Below, piece by piece: positions 17,182 through 26,488 of a stretch of DNA of 64,000 nucleotides (within the stretch, counting starts at the first letter, position 1; each line of letters begins with the position of its first letter). Source of the DNA: Methylobacterium sp. UNC378MF (GTDB taxonomy: Bacteria > Pseudomonadota > Alphaproteobacteria > Rhizobiales > Beijerinckiaceae); the NCBI RefSeq assembly GCF_900103195.1, contig NZ_FMWU01000005.1, forward strand, positions 202,827-266,826, written 5' to 3'. Below the pieces are notes generated by a model. The model was not told the origin of the DNA. It saw only the letters and a program-made list of their open reading frames with translations, and ran no database searches. Made by a program: the position numbers and the translations under genes.

Positions 17182-18291
17182 CTACCCTACATAGGTTCGA
17201 ACATAACGAGAACCCAGTCCCGTCAGGATCTCGTACCCGATCGTGCCGGCGGCGCGGCCGACCGTGTCGATGTCGAGGCTGTCGCCGATCAGCACCGCCT
17301 CCGCCCCGCGCCGGGCGGCGGGCGCCGCCGTCACGTCGAGGATGATCAGGTCCATGGAGACGAGGCCCAGGATCGGGCACGGGACGCCCCCGACCAGCGC
17401 CTGGCCGCGCCCGCTGATCGCCCGCGGGAGGCCGTCGGCGTAGCCGAGCGAGAGCGTCGCCAACCGGCTCGGCGCGGCGGCGGTCCAGCGGCCGTTGTAG
17501 CCCGCGGTGGCGCCGGCCGCGACGCTGCGCACCTGCACGACCGTCGCCGCCAGCCGCACCACCGGGCGCATCGGGTTCGCAGTGCCCGGAACCGGGTTGC
17601 CGCCGAACAGGGCGTAGCCCGGCCGCAGGAGATCGTGCCGGGCCCCGTCGAGGAAGATTCCCGACGAGTTCGCCAGCGAGGCCCGGAGCCCGGGATAGGC
17701 GGCCCGGACCCGGGCGAAATCGGCGATCTGCCGGGCATTGACCGGGTCCTCCGGCTTCTCGGCGCTGACGAAGTGGCTGAGCAGCAGGTCGATCCCGGCG
17801 GCCGCGATCCGCGCATCCCCGGCGAGGTCCAGCGCCTCGTCCACCGACAGGCCGAGCCGGTTCATGCCGGTATCGACGTGGAGCGCCGCGGGCGGGCGGT
17901 CCCCCGGGAACGCCGCCCAGTCCGACAGCTCCTCGACGCTGCCGAGCACCGGGCGCAGCCCGTGGGCCGCGAAGGTCGCCGCGGCGCCCGGTGCTAAGCC
18001 GTTCAGCACGTAGATCTCCGCCTCCGGCAGGGCGGCCCGGGCGGCGACGCCCTCCGACAGGTGCGCGACGAAGAAGGTCCGGCAGCCCGCGGCCCACAGG
18101 GCCGGTCCGACCCGGCCGATGCCGCAGCCGTAGGCGTCGGCCTTCACCACGGCGGCGCAGCCGGCGCCCGCGCCGCGGGCCGCCAGGATCCGCCAGTTGG
18201 CCACGATCGCCCCGAGGTCGATCGTCAGCCGGGCGCCGTGGGCGCCGATCTCCGTCACAGGTCCGGTCTCGGCCACGCAGACCGCCTCCAT
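17182..18291 (-). CDS. alr: Alanine racemase
   Basis: PLP enzyme that interconverts L- and D-alanine for peptidoglycan. The PLP lysine is Lys50 in AAVVKADAYGCG. HVDTGMNRLGL and the C-terminal catalytic-Tyr region (ATVVQVRSVAAGATAGYNGR, then LGYADGLPR and VSMDLIILDV) complete the fold-III barrel and beta domain. ATG 18291 gives 369 aa. A GTG at 18276 has an excellent GGAGG 8 nt upstream and may be the true start, removing five residues before the domain. It lies upstream of radA on the same strand. The 253-bp gap on its 5' side holds the cvpA promoter. Confidence 0.93.
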   Translation of the reverse strand: MEAVCVAETGPVTEIGAHGARLTIDLGAIVANWRILAARGAGAGCAAVVKADAYGCGIGRVGPALWAAGCRTFFVAHLSEGVAARAALPEAEIYVLNGLAPGAAATFAAHGLRPVLGSVEELSDWAAFPGDRPPAALHVDTGMNRLGLSVDEALDLAGDARIAAAGIDLLLSHFVSAEKPEDPVNARQIADFARVRAAYPGLRASLANSSGIFLDGARHDLLRPGYALFGGNPVPGTANPMRPVVRLAATVVQVRSVAAGATAGYNGRWTAAAPSRLATLSLGYADGLPRAISGRGQALVGGVPCPILGLVSMDLIILDVTAAPAARRGAEAVLIGDSLDIDTVGRAAGTIGYEILTGLGSRYVRTYVG

Positions 18292-18449
18292 CTGTTCGCC
18301 ACCGGAGTCCCGGAAGCACAGGCCGGACCCATAGCACCGGGACGGCGCCCGGGTGCAGCGCGGGCTGTCGTTAACACCGGACGCGCCCCGGCGAGCGGCG
18401 CTGCTGATGCACGGACGGCACAGCCGCGCGATCAGGCGGGCGCGCCAGG

Positions 18450-18478
18450 GTGACGGCCGAGGTCGGGCTTGGTATAAA
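18450..18478 (+). promoter_or_regulatory. Candidate sigma-70 promoter of cvpA
   Basis: -35 GTGACG (18450-18455), a 17-nt spacer, and -10 TATAAA (18473-18478). It would start transcription about 60 nt before the cvpA ATG. It is one of the few AT-rich -10 matches in this GC-rich window. Confidence 0.45.
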
Positions 18479-18544
18479 TCCACCGCGGTCCGGGGGAGCC
18501 GCACGGCCGACGCGCTATCCCCGCGGGTACCAAAAAGCTTAACG

Positions 18545-19153
18545 ATGCCGTTTACCGTCCTGGATCTCGCCGTGCTCGGCATCGTCGCGGTCTCCGCGCT
18601 GCTCGCGGCCGTGCGTGGTGTGACCCGCGAGGTCCTGGCGATTGTCGCCTGGGTGGCGGCTGCCGCCGTCGCGTGGACGCTCCACCCCATGCTGCTGCCC
18701 ACCGTGAAGCAGCACGTGAACAGCGACACCGTGGCGCTCGTCGCCTCGATCGCGGCGATCTTCCTCGGCACCCTGATCATCGTGTCGATCATCACGGTGA
18801 AGATTTCCGACGTCGTACTCGACTCGCGGATCGGCGCCGTCGACCGCTCCCTCGGCTTCCTGTTCGGCGCGGCCCGCGGCTTCCTGATCTGCGTGATCGG
18901 CTGGGTGTTCCTGTCCTGGCTGGTGCAGGGCAAGGTGCCGGACTGGGCCGCCCAGGCCCGCACGCGCCCGATGCTGGAGAAGTCCGGCGACGCCCTGGTG
19001 GCGCAGCTGCCCGAGAATCCGGAAGGCTTCCTGAAGCAGTTCAAGAAGCCGAAGGTCGCCACGCCGCCGAACGAGGCCGCCGACGCCCCGGCCGAGACCG
19101 ACGCGGCACCCCAGCGCCGGACCGAGACCGCGCCGACCCCGACGCGACGCTGA
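18545..19153 (+). CDS. cvpA: CvpA family membrane protein
   Basis: Inner-membrane protein of 202 aa. It begins MPFTVLDLAVLGIVAVSALL and has four predicted membrane segments up to about residue 130, including the conserved VRGVTREVLAIVAWVAAA and VDRSLGFLFGAARGF blocks. The C-terminal ~70 residues are hydrophilic and Pro/Ala/Thr-rich. In many proteobacteria cvpA lies just before purF, as here (116 bp), and the family is linked to colicin V export and envelope integrity. The exact biochemical role is not settled. Confidence 0.9.
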   Translation: MPFTVLDLAVLGIVAVSALLAAVRGVTREVLAIVAWVAAAAVAWTLHPMLLPTVKQHVNSDTVALVASIAAIFLGTLIIVSIITVKISDVVLDSRIGAVDRSLGFLFGAARGFLICVIGWVFLSWLVQGKVPDWAAQARTRPMLEKSGDALVAQLPENPEGFLKQFKKPKVATPPNEAADAPAETDAAPQRRTETAPTPTRR

Positions 19154-19269
19154 TCTGCGGTATTCGCCGTAGGTCTCGTCGTGCGGAACGACTAGATAGC
19201 GGTTCCGGTGGTGTACGGATTGCTTCCGCGACGACCGGCGCGCCGGCCCGTCGCCGCCGGGATCTGTGA

Positions 19270-20760
19270 GTGATCGACAGCCTCATGTCACACGCCGCCG
19301 CCTCCACCGACCTGTCCGATTTCGATCTCGACGGCGACACGCTCCGTGAGGAGTGCGGCGTCTTCGGCATCTTCGGCCATCCCGATGCCTCCGCGATCGT
19401 CGCCCTGGGCCTGCATGCCCTGCAGCACCGGGGCCAGGAGGCGGCCGGCATCGTCTCCTTCGACGGCTCGGTCTTCCATTCCGAGCGCCGGCCCGGCCTC
19501 GTGGGCGATTCCTTCTCGGACGGCGACACGATCGCCCGCCTCAAGGGCCGCGCCGCCATCGGGCACGTGCGCTATTCGACCACCGGCGGGACGATCCTGC
19601 GCAACGTCCAGCCGCTCTTCGCGGAACTCGCCAGCGGCGGACTCGCGGTCGCCCACAACGGCAACCTCACCAACGCCCTGTCGATCCGACGCGACCTCGT
19701 GCGCGACGGCGCGATCACGCAGTCCACCTCCGACACCGAGGTGATCCTGCACCTCGCGGCCCGCTCGCGGAAGCCGCGGATCATCGAGCGCTTCATCGAC
19801 GCCCTGCAGGCGATCCAGGGCGCCTACGCGATCGTGGCGCTCACCAACAAGAAGCTGATCGGCGCCCGCGACCCGCTGGGCATCCGCCCGCTGGTGCTCG
19901 GCGAACTCGACGGCCGCTACATGCTGGCCTCCGAGACCTGCGCGCTCGACATCATCGGCGCCCGGTTCGTGCGCGACATCGAGAACGGCGAGATCGTGGT
20001 GATCTCCGAGGAGGGGATCGAGTCGATCCGCTTCGCCGACGCCGTGCCGATGCGGCCCTGCATCTTCGAGTACATCTACTTCGCCCGGCCCGACTCGGTG
20101 GTGAACGGCAAGAGCGTCTACGCGGTGCGCAAGGCGATCGGCCGGGAACTGGCCCGCGAGGCCTCCGTGGCGGCCGACATCGTCGTGCCGGTGCCGGATT
20201 CCGGGGTGCCGGCGGCGCTCGGCTTCTCGCAGGAGACCGGGATCCCGTTCGAGATGGGGATCATCCGCAACCACTATGTCGGCCGAACCTTCATCCAGCC
20301 GACCCAGTCGGTGCGCGAACTCGGCGTGCGGATGAAGCACTCGGCCAACCGCGCGGCGATCGAGGGCAAGAGCATCGTCCTCGTGGACGACAGCCTCGTG
20401 CGCGGCACGACCTCGGTGAAGATCGTCCGGATGATGCGCGAGGCCGGCGCCGCGGAGGTGCATTTCCGCATCGCCTCGCCGCCGATCACCTATCCGGATT
20501 TCTACGGGATCGACACGCCGGAGCGCGAGAAGCTCCTCGCCGCGACCCACGATCTCGAAGCGATGCGCAAGTATATCGGCGCCGACTCGCTCGCCTTCCT
20601 GTCGATCCCCGGCCTCTACCGGGCGATGGGTGAGGAGGCGCGGGACGCAGCCTGCCCGCAATATACCGACCATTGCTTCACGGGCGACTACCCGACCGGC
20701 CTGACCGACCTGTCCATTGCCGGCCCGAAGCGCTTCGCCATGCTGGCCGAAGCGGACTGA
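19270..20760 (+). CDS. purF: Amidophosphoribosyltransferase
   Basis: First committed enzyme of purine synthesis: it transfers glutamine amide nitrogen to PRPP. The N-terminal nucleophile domain has Cys29 in LREECGVFGIFG, exposed after propeptide cleavage as usual for PurF. HALQHRGQEAAGI, VRYSTTGG and VAHNGNLTN are the glutaminase signatures. The PRPP loop is IVLVDDSLVRGTT around residue 375. The start may be GTG 19270 or ATG 19285; the propeptide makes either possible. 496 aa, normal length. It is followed by a repeat pair rather than another pur gene. Confidence 0.96.
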   Translation: MIDSLMSHAAASTDLSDFDLDGDTLREECGVFGIFGHPDASAIVALGLHALQHRGQEAAGIVSFDGSVFHSERRPGLVGDSFSDGDTIARLKGRAAIGHVRYSTTGGTILRNVQPLFAELASGGLAVAHNGNLTNALSIRRDLVRDGAITQSTSDTEVILHLAARSRKPRIIERFIDALQAIQGAYAIVALTNKKLIGARDPLGIRPLVLGELDGRYMLASETCALDIIGARFVRDIENGEIVVISEEGIESIRFADAVPMRPCIFEYIYFARPDSVVNGKSVYAVRKAIGRELAREASVAADIVVPVPDSGVPAALGFSQETGIPFEMGIIRNHYVGRTFIQPTQSVRELGVRMKHSANRAAIEGKSIVLVDDSLVRGTTSVKIVRMMREAGAAEVHFRIASPPITYPDFYGIDTPEREKLLAATHDLEAMRKYIGADSLAFLSIPGLYRAMGEEARDAACPQYTDHCFTGDYPTGLTDLSIAGPKRFAMLAEAD

Positions 20761-20820
20761 GCCGCGCCGGACGGGCGCGCCCGGCAAAGCAGCGATGCTG
20801 CTTCCCGTTGATCCCATCGG

Positions 20821-20912
20821 CTGTCTTTGCGAGCGCAGCGAAGCAATCCAGATGCGCCACGTTTTCGAGCCTCGCGCATCCCTGGATTGCTTCGCTGCGC
20901 TCGCAAAGACGG
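20821..20912. repeat. Inverted pair of the dispersed repeat (locus E)
   Basis: Copies at 20821-20851 and 20877-20912 in the 256-bp gap between purF and a same-strand SDR gene. The arrangement could end purF transcription. Confidence 0.75.
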
Positions 20913-21016
20913 TGCGGCCGAGGTCATCAACCGCGAACGGAAGAAAGGGCCCGGTCCCTGGTTATCTGAAGCCAGCCTCCTCGACCCTTCGGGCGAGAAT
21001 GCGCTAGGTCCTCGCC

Positions 21017-21766
21017 ATGGCTGAGTCTCAGAGAATCCTGGAAGGCCGCGTCGCGGTCGTCACCGGCGCGTCCCGCGGCATCGGGCGCGCCGCTGCCCTG
21101 GCGCTGGCCGGGGCGGGTGCGCACGTCATCGCGGTGGCCCGGACCGTGGGCGCCCTGGAGGAGCTCGACGACGCCGTCCGGGCGGCCGGCTCCAGCGCCA
21201 CCCTCGTGCCGTTCGACCTCGCCGATTACGACGCGATCGACCGTCTCGGCGCGGCGATCAACGAGCGCTGGAAGCGCCTCGACATCCTGGTCGCCAATGC
21301 CGGCATCCTCGGCGCCCTCATGCCCATCGGCCACATCACTCCGAAGATCTGGGGGCAGGTGATGGACGTGAACGTCACCGCCAACTGGCGCCTGATCCGT
21401 TCCCTCGACCCGCTGCTGCGCATGTCGGATGCCGGCCGGGCAATCTTCGTCTCGTCGGGGGCCGCCTCGAAATGCCGGCCCTACTGGGGACCCTACTCGG
21501 TCTCGAAGGCGGCGCTGGAGGCCCTGGTGCGGACCTACGCGGCCGAGAACGAGACCACGGCGATCCGGGCCATGCTGCTCAATCCCGGCCCCCTGCGAAC
21601 CGGCATGCGCCGCTCGGCCATGCCCGGCGAGGACCCCGAGACCCTCCGGACGCCCGAGGAACTCGCGCCCCATTTCGTGCGGCTCGCGTCCCCGGACTGG
21701 GCCGAGACCGGGAAGCTCTACGATTTCCCCACCGACCGGGTGCTGAGTTTCCGCGCACCCGAGTGA
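21017..21766 (+). CDS. SDR family oxidoreductase
   Basis: Short-chain dehydrogenase of 249 aa. TGASRGIGRAAALAL (17-31) binds the cofactor. NAGI follows, then a Ser in IFVSSGAASK and the YSVSK pair (Tyr and Lys near residues 160-164). After the active site it reads LNPGPLRTGMRRSAMPGEDP, typical of this family's flexible lid. The closest general match in pattern is the group annotated as 3-oxoacyl-ACP reductase-like or YciK-like; the substrate remains unknown. It is followed after 89 bp by a DHFR-family gene on the same strand. Confidence 0.85.
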   Translation: MAESQRILEGRVAVVTGASRGIGRAAALALAGAGAHVIAVARTVGALEELDDAVRAAGSSATLVPFDLADYDAIDRLGAAINERWKRLDILVANAGILGALMPIGHITPKIWGQVMDVNVTANWRLIRSLDPLLRMSDAGRAIFVSSGAASKCRPYWGPYSVSKAALEALVRTYAAENETTAIRAMLLNPGPLRTGMRRSAMPGEDPETLRTPEELAPHFVRLASPDWAETGKLYDFPTDRVLSFRAPE

Positions 21767-21796
21767 GCCCGTACACTGTTATTCGAACGCACATCC

Positions 21797-21816
21797 CCCC
21801 TCAGGATGAGGGGTTG
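21797..21816 (+). terminator. Weak hairpin after the SDR gene
   Basis: CCCCTC / GAGGGG stem of 6 bp with a 5-nt loop, followed by TTGT, 30 bp after the SDR stop. It may be a weak terminator, or an attenuating hairpin before the DHFR-family gene. Confidence 0.3.
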
Positions 21817-21855
21817 TATGGGACGGGCCTGATCTTCCTCTCTGAGTTCTTCACG

Positions 21856-22266
21856 ATGATCGACGTCCGCTGCATCTGTGCGATCGGCCTGCGGGGCCAG
21901 CTCGGCCTCAATGGCCACCTGCCCTGGGAGGGCAACACCGACCCGCTCTTCGTCGAGGACGTGACGCGCTTCTTCGCGCTCACCATGGGCCATGTGCTGA
22001 TCGCCGGGCCGAAGACGGTGGCCTCGGTGCCTGAATTCGCCTTCAAGGACCGCACCATCGACGTGATCCGCAGCCACGAGGACCCGGAGGCGGTGCTCAA
22101 GCGCTATCCCGGGCGGCGGATCTTCGTCGGCGGCGGCATCGCGGTGTGGAACGTCTACGCCAAGTACATCCAGAACTGGGACATCACGCGTCTGCCCTAT
22201 GACGGCGAGGCCGACCGCTGGTTCGATCCCGCATGGCTCGTTGGCGGGCCGCTGCGCGCGGCCTGA
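21856..22266 (+). CDS. DHFR-family reductase, possible dihydromethanopterin reductase
   Basis: Small dihydrofolate-reductase-fold protein of 136 aa. The DHFR-like N-terminal strand and loop are clear: ICAIGLRGQLGLNGHLPWEG. GHVLIAGPKTVASVP and IFVGGGIAVWNVY correspond to the NADPH-binding segments. It is shorter than standard DHFR (about 160) and lacks the usual C-terminal Phe/Tyr strands. Methylobacterium extorquens has a small DHFR homologue, DmrA, that reduces dihydromethanopterin for the C1 pathway. The size and divergence fit that enzyme, but no neighbouring methanopterin gene supports it, so the assignment is tentative. ATG 21856. Confidence 0.65.
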   Translation: MIDVRCICAIGLRGQLGLNGHLPWEGNTDPLFVEDVTRFFALTMGHVLIAGPKTVASVPEFAFKDRTIDVIRSHEDPEAVLKRYPGRRIFVGGGIAVWNVYAKYIQNWDITRLPYDGEADRWFDPAWLVGGPLRAA

Positions 22267-22327
22267 GCGGCACCTTCGTCCCCGCCGGCGCGTTGGCGCG
22301 CACGCGTCGCGTTTTGCGGAGACCACG

Positions 22328-23446
22328 ATGAGCGCCCCCAGCTACCGCTTCGGCATCGAGGAGGAGTACTTCCTGGCCGATGCCGAGACCCGTGGGACGC
22401 CGCGCGGCGACCTCGCCGCCTTCCACGCTCGGGTGAAGGCGGAACTGCCCGAGACGGGCCGCGAGCTGGTGGCCGCGCAGGTCGAGGTCTGCACGCCGCC
22501 GCTTACCGACGCGGCGGCCGCCCGGGACAATCTCGGCGGCCAGCGGGCGCGGCTCGCCGGGATCGCCGCCGAGAACGGTCTGAGGCTGCTGGCCTGCGGC
22601 ACGCACCCCCTGGCCCGCTGGTCGCGCCAGACCGCCACCGACGGCGAACGCTACAAGGGCATCCTGTCGGATGTCGGCATCGCGGCGCGCCGGGCCCTGA
22701 TCTGCGGCATGCACGTCCATGTCGAGGTGCCGGATCCGGAGGCCCGCATCGACCTGATGAACCGGCTGCTGCCGTTCCAGCCGCTGCTGCTCGCGCTCTC
22801 GGCCTCCTCGCCGTTCTGGCAGGGCGAGGCGACGGGCCTGCGGGCCTACCGGCTCAGCGTCTTCGGGGAATTGCCGCGCACCGGCCTGCCGGAACTCTTC
22901 GCCGACGCCGCCGCCCATGCGCGGTTCGTCGCCATCATGACCGGCGCGGGGGCCATCGCGGATGCGAGCTTCCTGTGGTGGTCGCTGCGCCCCTCCATCA
23001 AGTTCCCGACCCTGGAACTGCGCATCGCCGATGCCTGCACGCGGCTCGACGATACGCTCTGCATCGCCGCCCTGTTCCGCTGCCTCGTGCGCCTGTGCGT
23101 GCGCCGGCCTGACCTTCACGCCGGTCTCGACGGCGTCTCGCGGGCGCTGGCCTCGGAGAACCTGTGGCGGGCCCAGCACAGCGGCGTGCAGGCGACGCTG
23201 ATCGACGAGGCGCGGGGCGAGGCCGTGCCGTTCACCGAGGCGTTGGAGGCGGTGCTCGCCCTCGTGGCCGAGGATGCCGACGCCCTCGGCTGCGCGTCGG
23301 ACGTGGCCCGGGCCCGGGCGATCGCGGCGGACGGGACCAGCGCCGACGGGCAGATCGCGGCCTACGAGGCCGCGCTCGCCGCGGCCCAGGACGAGCGCGC
23401 CGCGCTGGCGGCCGCGGTGGACTGGATCGCCGACGCGGCGCGCTGA
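22328..23446 (+). CDS. YbdK-type carboxylate-amine ligase (GCS2 family)
   Basis: Glutamate-cysteine ligase family 2 protein of 372 aa. The ATP/metal site begins FGIEEEYFLADAETR at residue 8. GMHVHVEVPD and SPFWQGEATGLRAYRLSVF are the other family landmarks, and FPTLELRIADACTRLDD is near residue 230. YbdK homologues show weak glutamate-cysteine ligase activity in vitro, but their natural substrate is uncertain. ATG 22328 has GGAG 7 nt upstream. It may form a short unit with the DHFR-family gene 61 bp before it. A repeat pair follows and separates it from der. Confidence 0.85.
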   Translation: MSAPSYRFGIEEEYFLADAETRGTPRGDLAAFHARVKAELPETGRELVAAQVEVCTPPLTDAAAARDNLGGQRARLAGIAAENGLRLLACGTHPLARWSRQTATDGERYKGILSDVGIAARRALICGMHVHVEVPDPEARIDLMNRLLPFQPLLLALSASSPFWQGEATGLRAYRLSVFGELPRTGLPELFADAAAHARFVAIMTGAGAIADASFLWWSLRPSIKFPTLELRIADACTRLDDTLCIAALFRCLVRLCVRRPDLHAGLDGVSRALASENLWRAQHSGVQATLIDEARGEAVPFTEALEAVLALVAEDADALGCASDVARARAIAADGTSADGQIAAYEAALAAAQDERAALAAAVDWIADAAR

Positions 23447-23463
23447 GAGGTGCCGCATCCGCG

Positions 23464-23556
23464 CCGTCATCACGAGCGCAGCGAAGTGATCCAGGGTTGC
23501 GCGACATCCGTGAACGTAGCGCCGACTGGGTTGCTTCGCTCCGCTCGCAAGGACGA
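23464..23556. repeat. Inverted pair of the dispersed repeat (locus F)
   Basis: Copies at 23464-23496 and 23526-23556 facing each other between the convergent YbdK-type gene and der. The left copy has the CGTCATCACGAG variant end. Confidence 0.8.
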
Positions 23557-23568
23557 CCGGAGCGTGGA

Positions 23569-24915
23569 TCAGCCCTTGTCGAACGGGTTCTGCGAGGTCC
23601 GCAGGGACAGGCGGATCGGCGTGCCCGGCAGGTCGAACGCCTCGCGCAGGCCGTTCACGAGGTAGCGCGTGTAGGATTTCGGCAGGGCGTTGAGCTGGTT
23701 GCCGAACAGCGCGAAGTGCGGCGGCCGGCTCTTCACCTGGGTGGCGTAGCGGATCTTGATCCGCCGGCCCGAGACCGCCGGGGGCGGGTTGCGGGAGGTC
23801 GCCTCGTTCAGCCAGTCGTTGATGCGCGAGGTCGAGATGCGCCGGTCCCAGACCTCCGACGCCTGGACCACCGCCTGCATCAGCTTGTCGACGCCGTCGC
23901 CGGCCAGACCCGACAATGGCACGACCGCGACGCCGCGCACCTGCGGCAGCAGCCGGGTGCAATCCTCGCGCAGCTGCTTGAGCAGGCCCGGCTGGTCGGC
24001 AACCAGATCCCACTTGTTCAGGCCGATCACCAGAGCGCGGCCCTCGCTCTCGACGAGATCGACGATGGTGAGGTCCTGCTTCTCGAACGGGATCGTGGCG
24101 TCGAGGAGCACCACCACCACCTCGGCGAAGCGCACGGCACGCAAGCCATCCGAGACCGCGAGTTTTTCCAATTTGTCGTCGATCCGGGCGCGGCGGCGCA
24201 TTCCGGCCGTGTCGTGCAGCTTGATGCGGCGCCCGCGCCACTCCCAATCCAGCGAGATCGAATCGCGGGTGATGCCGGCCTCGGGGCCGACGAGCAGCCT
24301 CTCCTCGCCGAGCATCCGGTTGATCAGCGTCGACTTGCCGGCATTCGGGCGGCCGACGATCGCGACCTTCAGGGCGCGGCCGCCGGGGGCGTCCGCGTCC
24401 TCCTCCTCGTCGTCGCGCTGGGGCAGGGCGCCCTTGAGCGCCTCGTGCAGCTCGCCCAGGCCCTCGCCGTGCTCGGCGGAGAACGGGATCGGGTCGCCGA
24501 GCCCGAGGGTGAAGGCCTCGTAGGCCCCGGCGAGCCCGCTGCCGCCCTCGGCCTTGTTGGCGATCAGGATCACCGGGCAGCCGGCGCGGCGCACCAGCTC
24601 GGCGAAGGGCTGGTCGGCGGGCAGCACCCCGGCGCGGGCGTCGATCACGAACAGCACCACATCGGCCGCGAGGATGGCCGCCTCCGTCTGCATGCGCATC
24701 CGGCCGGTGAGGGTGGCGGCGTCGGCCTCTTCCAGCCCGGCGGTGTCGATCACCCGGAACTGGAGGCCGCCGAAGGTCACGTCACCCTCGCGCCGGTCGC
24801 GGGTCACGCCCGGGCGGTCGTCGACCAGCGCGAGCTTCTTGCCCACGAGGCGGTTGAACAGGGTCGACTTGCCGACGTTCGGCCTCCCGACGATCGCGAC
24901 GGTCGGCATATCCAT
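23569..24915 (-). CDS. der: Ribosome biogenesis GTPase Der (EngA)
   Basis: Essential double GTPase for 50S subunit assembly. It has two G domains, each with a P-loop: [18 protein letters not shown] near residue 6 and [18 protein letters not shown] near residue 188. ANKAE/NKWD-type G4 motifs are present ([15 protein letters not shown]). A C-terminal KH-like domain starts near [14 protein letters not shown]. Length 448 aa is usual. The linker between the domains has a short acidic stretch ([14 protein letters not shown]). It is preceded 29 bp upstream by a YfgM-like gene, an arrangement common in proteobacteria. Confidence 0.96.
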   Translation of the reverse strand: MDMPTVAIVGRPNVGKSTLFNRLVGKKLALVDDRPGVTRDRREGDVTFGGLQFRVIDTAGLEEADAATLTGRMRMQTEAAILAADVVLFVIDARAGVLPADQPFAELVRRAGCPVILIANKAEGGSGLAGAYEAFTLGLGDPIPFSAEHGEGLGELHEALKGALPQRDDEEEDADAPGGRALKVAIVGRPNAGKSTLINRMLGEERLLVGPEAGITRDSISLDWEWRGRRIKLHDTAGMRRRARIDDKLEKLAVSDGLRAVRFAEVVVVLLDATIPFEKQDLTIVDLVESEGRALVIGLNKWDLVADQPGLLKQLREDCTRLLPQVRGVAVVPLSGLAGDGVDKLMQAVVQASEVWDRRISTSRINDWLNEATSRNPPPAVSGRRIKIRYATQVKSRPPHFALFGNQLNALPKSYTRYLVNGLREAFDLPGTPIRLSLRTSQNPFDKG

Positions 24916-24944
24916 GGTGGTTCTCGAAACAGTCCGAACAGAAA

Positions 24945-25655
24945 TCAGCGTGTGATCGGCGGGGGCGGAGCGGCGGGCTCGGGCTTGGCCTCGGTCACCG
25001 TCACGGGACCGCCCGCGACGATTGCCGCGTAGACCTCGATCCGGTCCCGCAGGTTCCGCGGGGTGTCGGGATCGGTCACGATCTGGTCGAACCAGCGCCC
25101 GGCCTCTTCGTAATCGCCCTTCTTCAGCGCGGCGAGGCCCAGCATCTCGCGGGCGGTGTGACGGAACGGCGTCCCGGCGGCCAGGCCCTGGAGGTTGGCC
25201 AGCGCCGGATCCGGGTTCGGCCCGTCGAGGCGCAGCAGCGCGGCGCGCAGGCGCGCGAGGTCGCGCAGGCCGTCACCGAGTCCGGTATCGTTGGCGAGCG
25301 TGTCGAACTCCGCGGCGCCCGCCACGGCGTCGCGCTTGCCGGTCTCGGCCGCCGCCCGGAACCGGGCGAGCAGCCGATAGCCGGCCGGGCCCTGCGCCTC
25401 CAGGGCGTCGAAGGCCTTGTCGGCCTCCGCGGCCTTGCCGTCCTTGGCGAGGCGGTTGGCGTCGTCGAACTGCACCGAGGCCAGTTCGGCCGCGGCGCGC
25501 TGCTGGGCCTGCCAGTAGCGCCAGCCCGCGACGCCCGCCACCACGAGCACGGCGAGCGCGATGATCACGCCGCTATAGCGCTTCCAGATCTGGAGGATCC
25601 GGTCGCGGCGGTAATCCTCGTCGACCTCGCGAAGGAACTCGTTGTTCTCGGCCAT
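24945..25655 (-). CDS. YfgM-like membrane-anchored TPR protein
   Basis: Protein of 236 aa with a short cytoplasmic N-terminus ([20 protein letters not shown]), one membrane helix ([18 protein letters not shown], about residues 31-48) and a periplasmic TPR-like domain rich in Ala and Leu (residues 60-215). The C-terminus is Pro-rich. In E. coli YfgM is an ancillary SecYEG-linked subunit and is encoded near der, as here. Function here is inferred from that architecture and context. GGGATAGA directly precedes the ATG. Confidence 0.85.
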   Translation of the reverse strand: MAENNEFLREVDEDYRRDRILQIWKRYSGVIIALAVLVVAGVAGWRYWQAQQRAAAELASVQFDDANRLAKDGKAAEADKAFDALEAQGPAGYRLLARFRAAAETGKRDAVAGAAEFDTLANDTGLGDGLRDLARLRAALLRLDGPNPDPALANLQGLAAGTPFRHTAREMLGLAALKKGDYEEAGRWFDQIVTDPDTPRNLRDRIEVYAAIVAGGPVTVTEAKPEPAAPPPPITR

Positions 25656-25705
25656 TCTATCCCGGCCCGCATGCTGTCAGCGGGCCACCTCGTAGCGCCA
25701 TCGGG

Positions 25706-25732
25706 CCCCGCGCCTAACACACAGGCGCGGGG
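25706..25732 (-). terminator. Hairpin between nnrU and the TPR gene
   Basis: A 10-bp perfect stem CCCCGCGCCT / AGGCGCGGGG with a 7-nt loop, 30 bp past the nnrU stop. It lacks a T tract on the minus strand, so termination may be inefficient, leaving some readthrough into the TPR-der unit. Confidence 0.4.
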
Positions 25733-25762
25733 TTGGCGACAGGCAGTGGCTCAGGCGGCGTC

Positions 25763-26371
25763 TCAGGCGGCGCCCGGCCAGACCGGCACGCCGATCACCG
25801 GATAGTGCAGGTAGCGGGCGAAGACGAACCACGCGGCCGTCCCGATCACCAGCGCCAGGATGTCGTTGCGCCAGCCCTGCGGGGCCGCCACGGGGCCGCC
25901 GTGCTGGGCAGCGACGGCGCCGGGGGCAAGATCGCGGCGCTTGGCGCTGATCCGCGCCGCCACCGCCCAGGCGAGGAAGCCCCCGAACAGCAGGATCGAG
26001 CCGAGATCGCCGTTGGCCAGGAGATGCGCCGTCGCCCAGATCTTCACGGCGAGCAGCATCGGATGCTTGGTCTTGGCGCGGATGCGGCCCGGGAGGTAGG
26101 CGGCCGCGAGGCACACGAAGGCGGCCCAGACCAGCGTCAGCGCGAGGTGGCGGGTCCAGACCGGCGGATCCCAGACCGGGATGTAGCCGCTGAGTCGGTA
26201 ATCGTGGAAGCCGATTCCGATCAGCACCAGCCCGAGAAGCGACAGGGCGGTGTAACCCAGCTTGAAGCGGCCCTCGCCGATCCGGCCGACGATCGCGGCG
26301 CGCCTCGTGCGGGCCATCGAGAAGGCGTGCGTGCCGAGGAACAGCACCAGCCCGAGGATCAGGAGAACCAT
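25763..26371 (-). CDS. NnrU family membrane protein
   Basis: Multi-pass membrane protein of 202 aa of the NnrU family (isoprenylcysteine methyltransferase-like fold). It starts MVLLILGLVLFLGTHAFSM, which matches the family's first helix with its conserved His. VWTRHLALTLVWAAF and KHPMLLAVKIWATAHLLANGD follow; the last is the best-conserved family block. About five membrane segments are visible. NnrU was named from nitrite/NO respiration loci, but no denitrification gene is nearby, so the role here is open. Confidence 0.9.
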   Translation of the reverse strand: MVLLILGLVLFLGTHAFSMARTRRAAIVGRIGEGRFKLGYTALSLLGLVLIGIGFHDYRLSGYIPVWDPPVWTRHLALTLVWAAFVCLAAAYLPGRIRAKTKHPMLLAVKIWATAHLLANGDLGSILLFGGFLAWAVAARISAKRRDLAPGAVAAQHGGPVAAPQGWRNDILALVIGTAAWFVFARYLHYPVIGVPVWPGAA

Positions 26372-26488
26372 GGAAGACTTTCAGTCGGGCCGCGCGCGAC
26401 CAGTCCGCGGCAAGCACTCTGTAATGGTTCTCAAGCGAATCTCCGCCTGTTTGTCCAGGCGCGGCCGGGACGCAGCTGGATAGCGACG

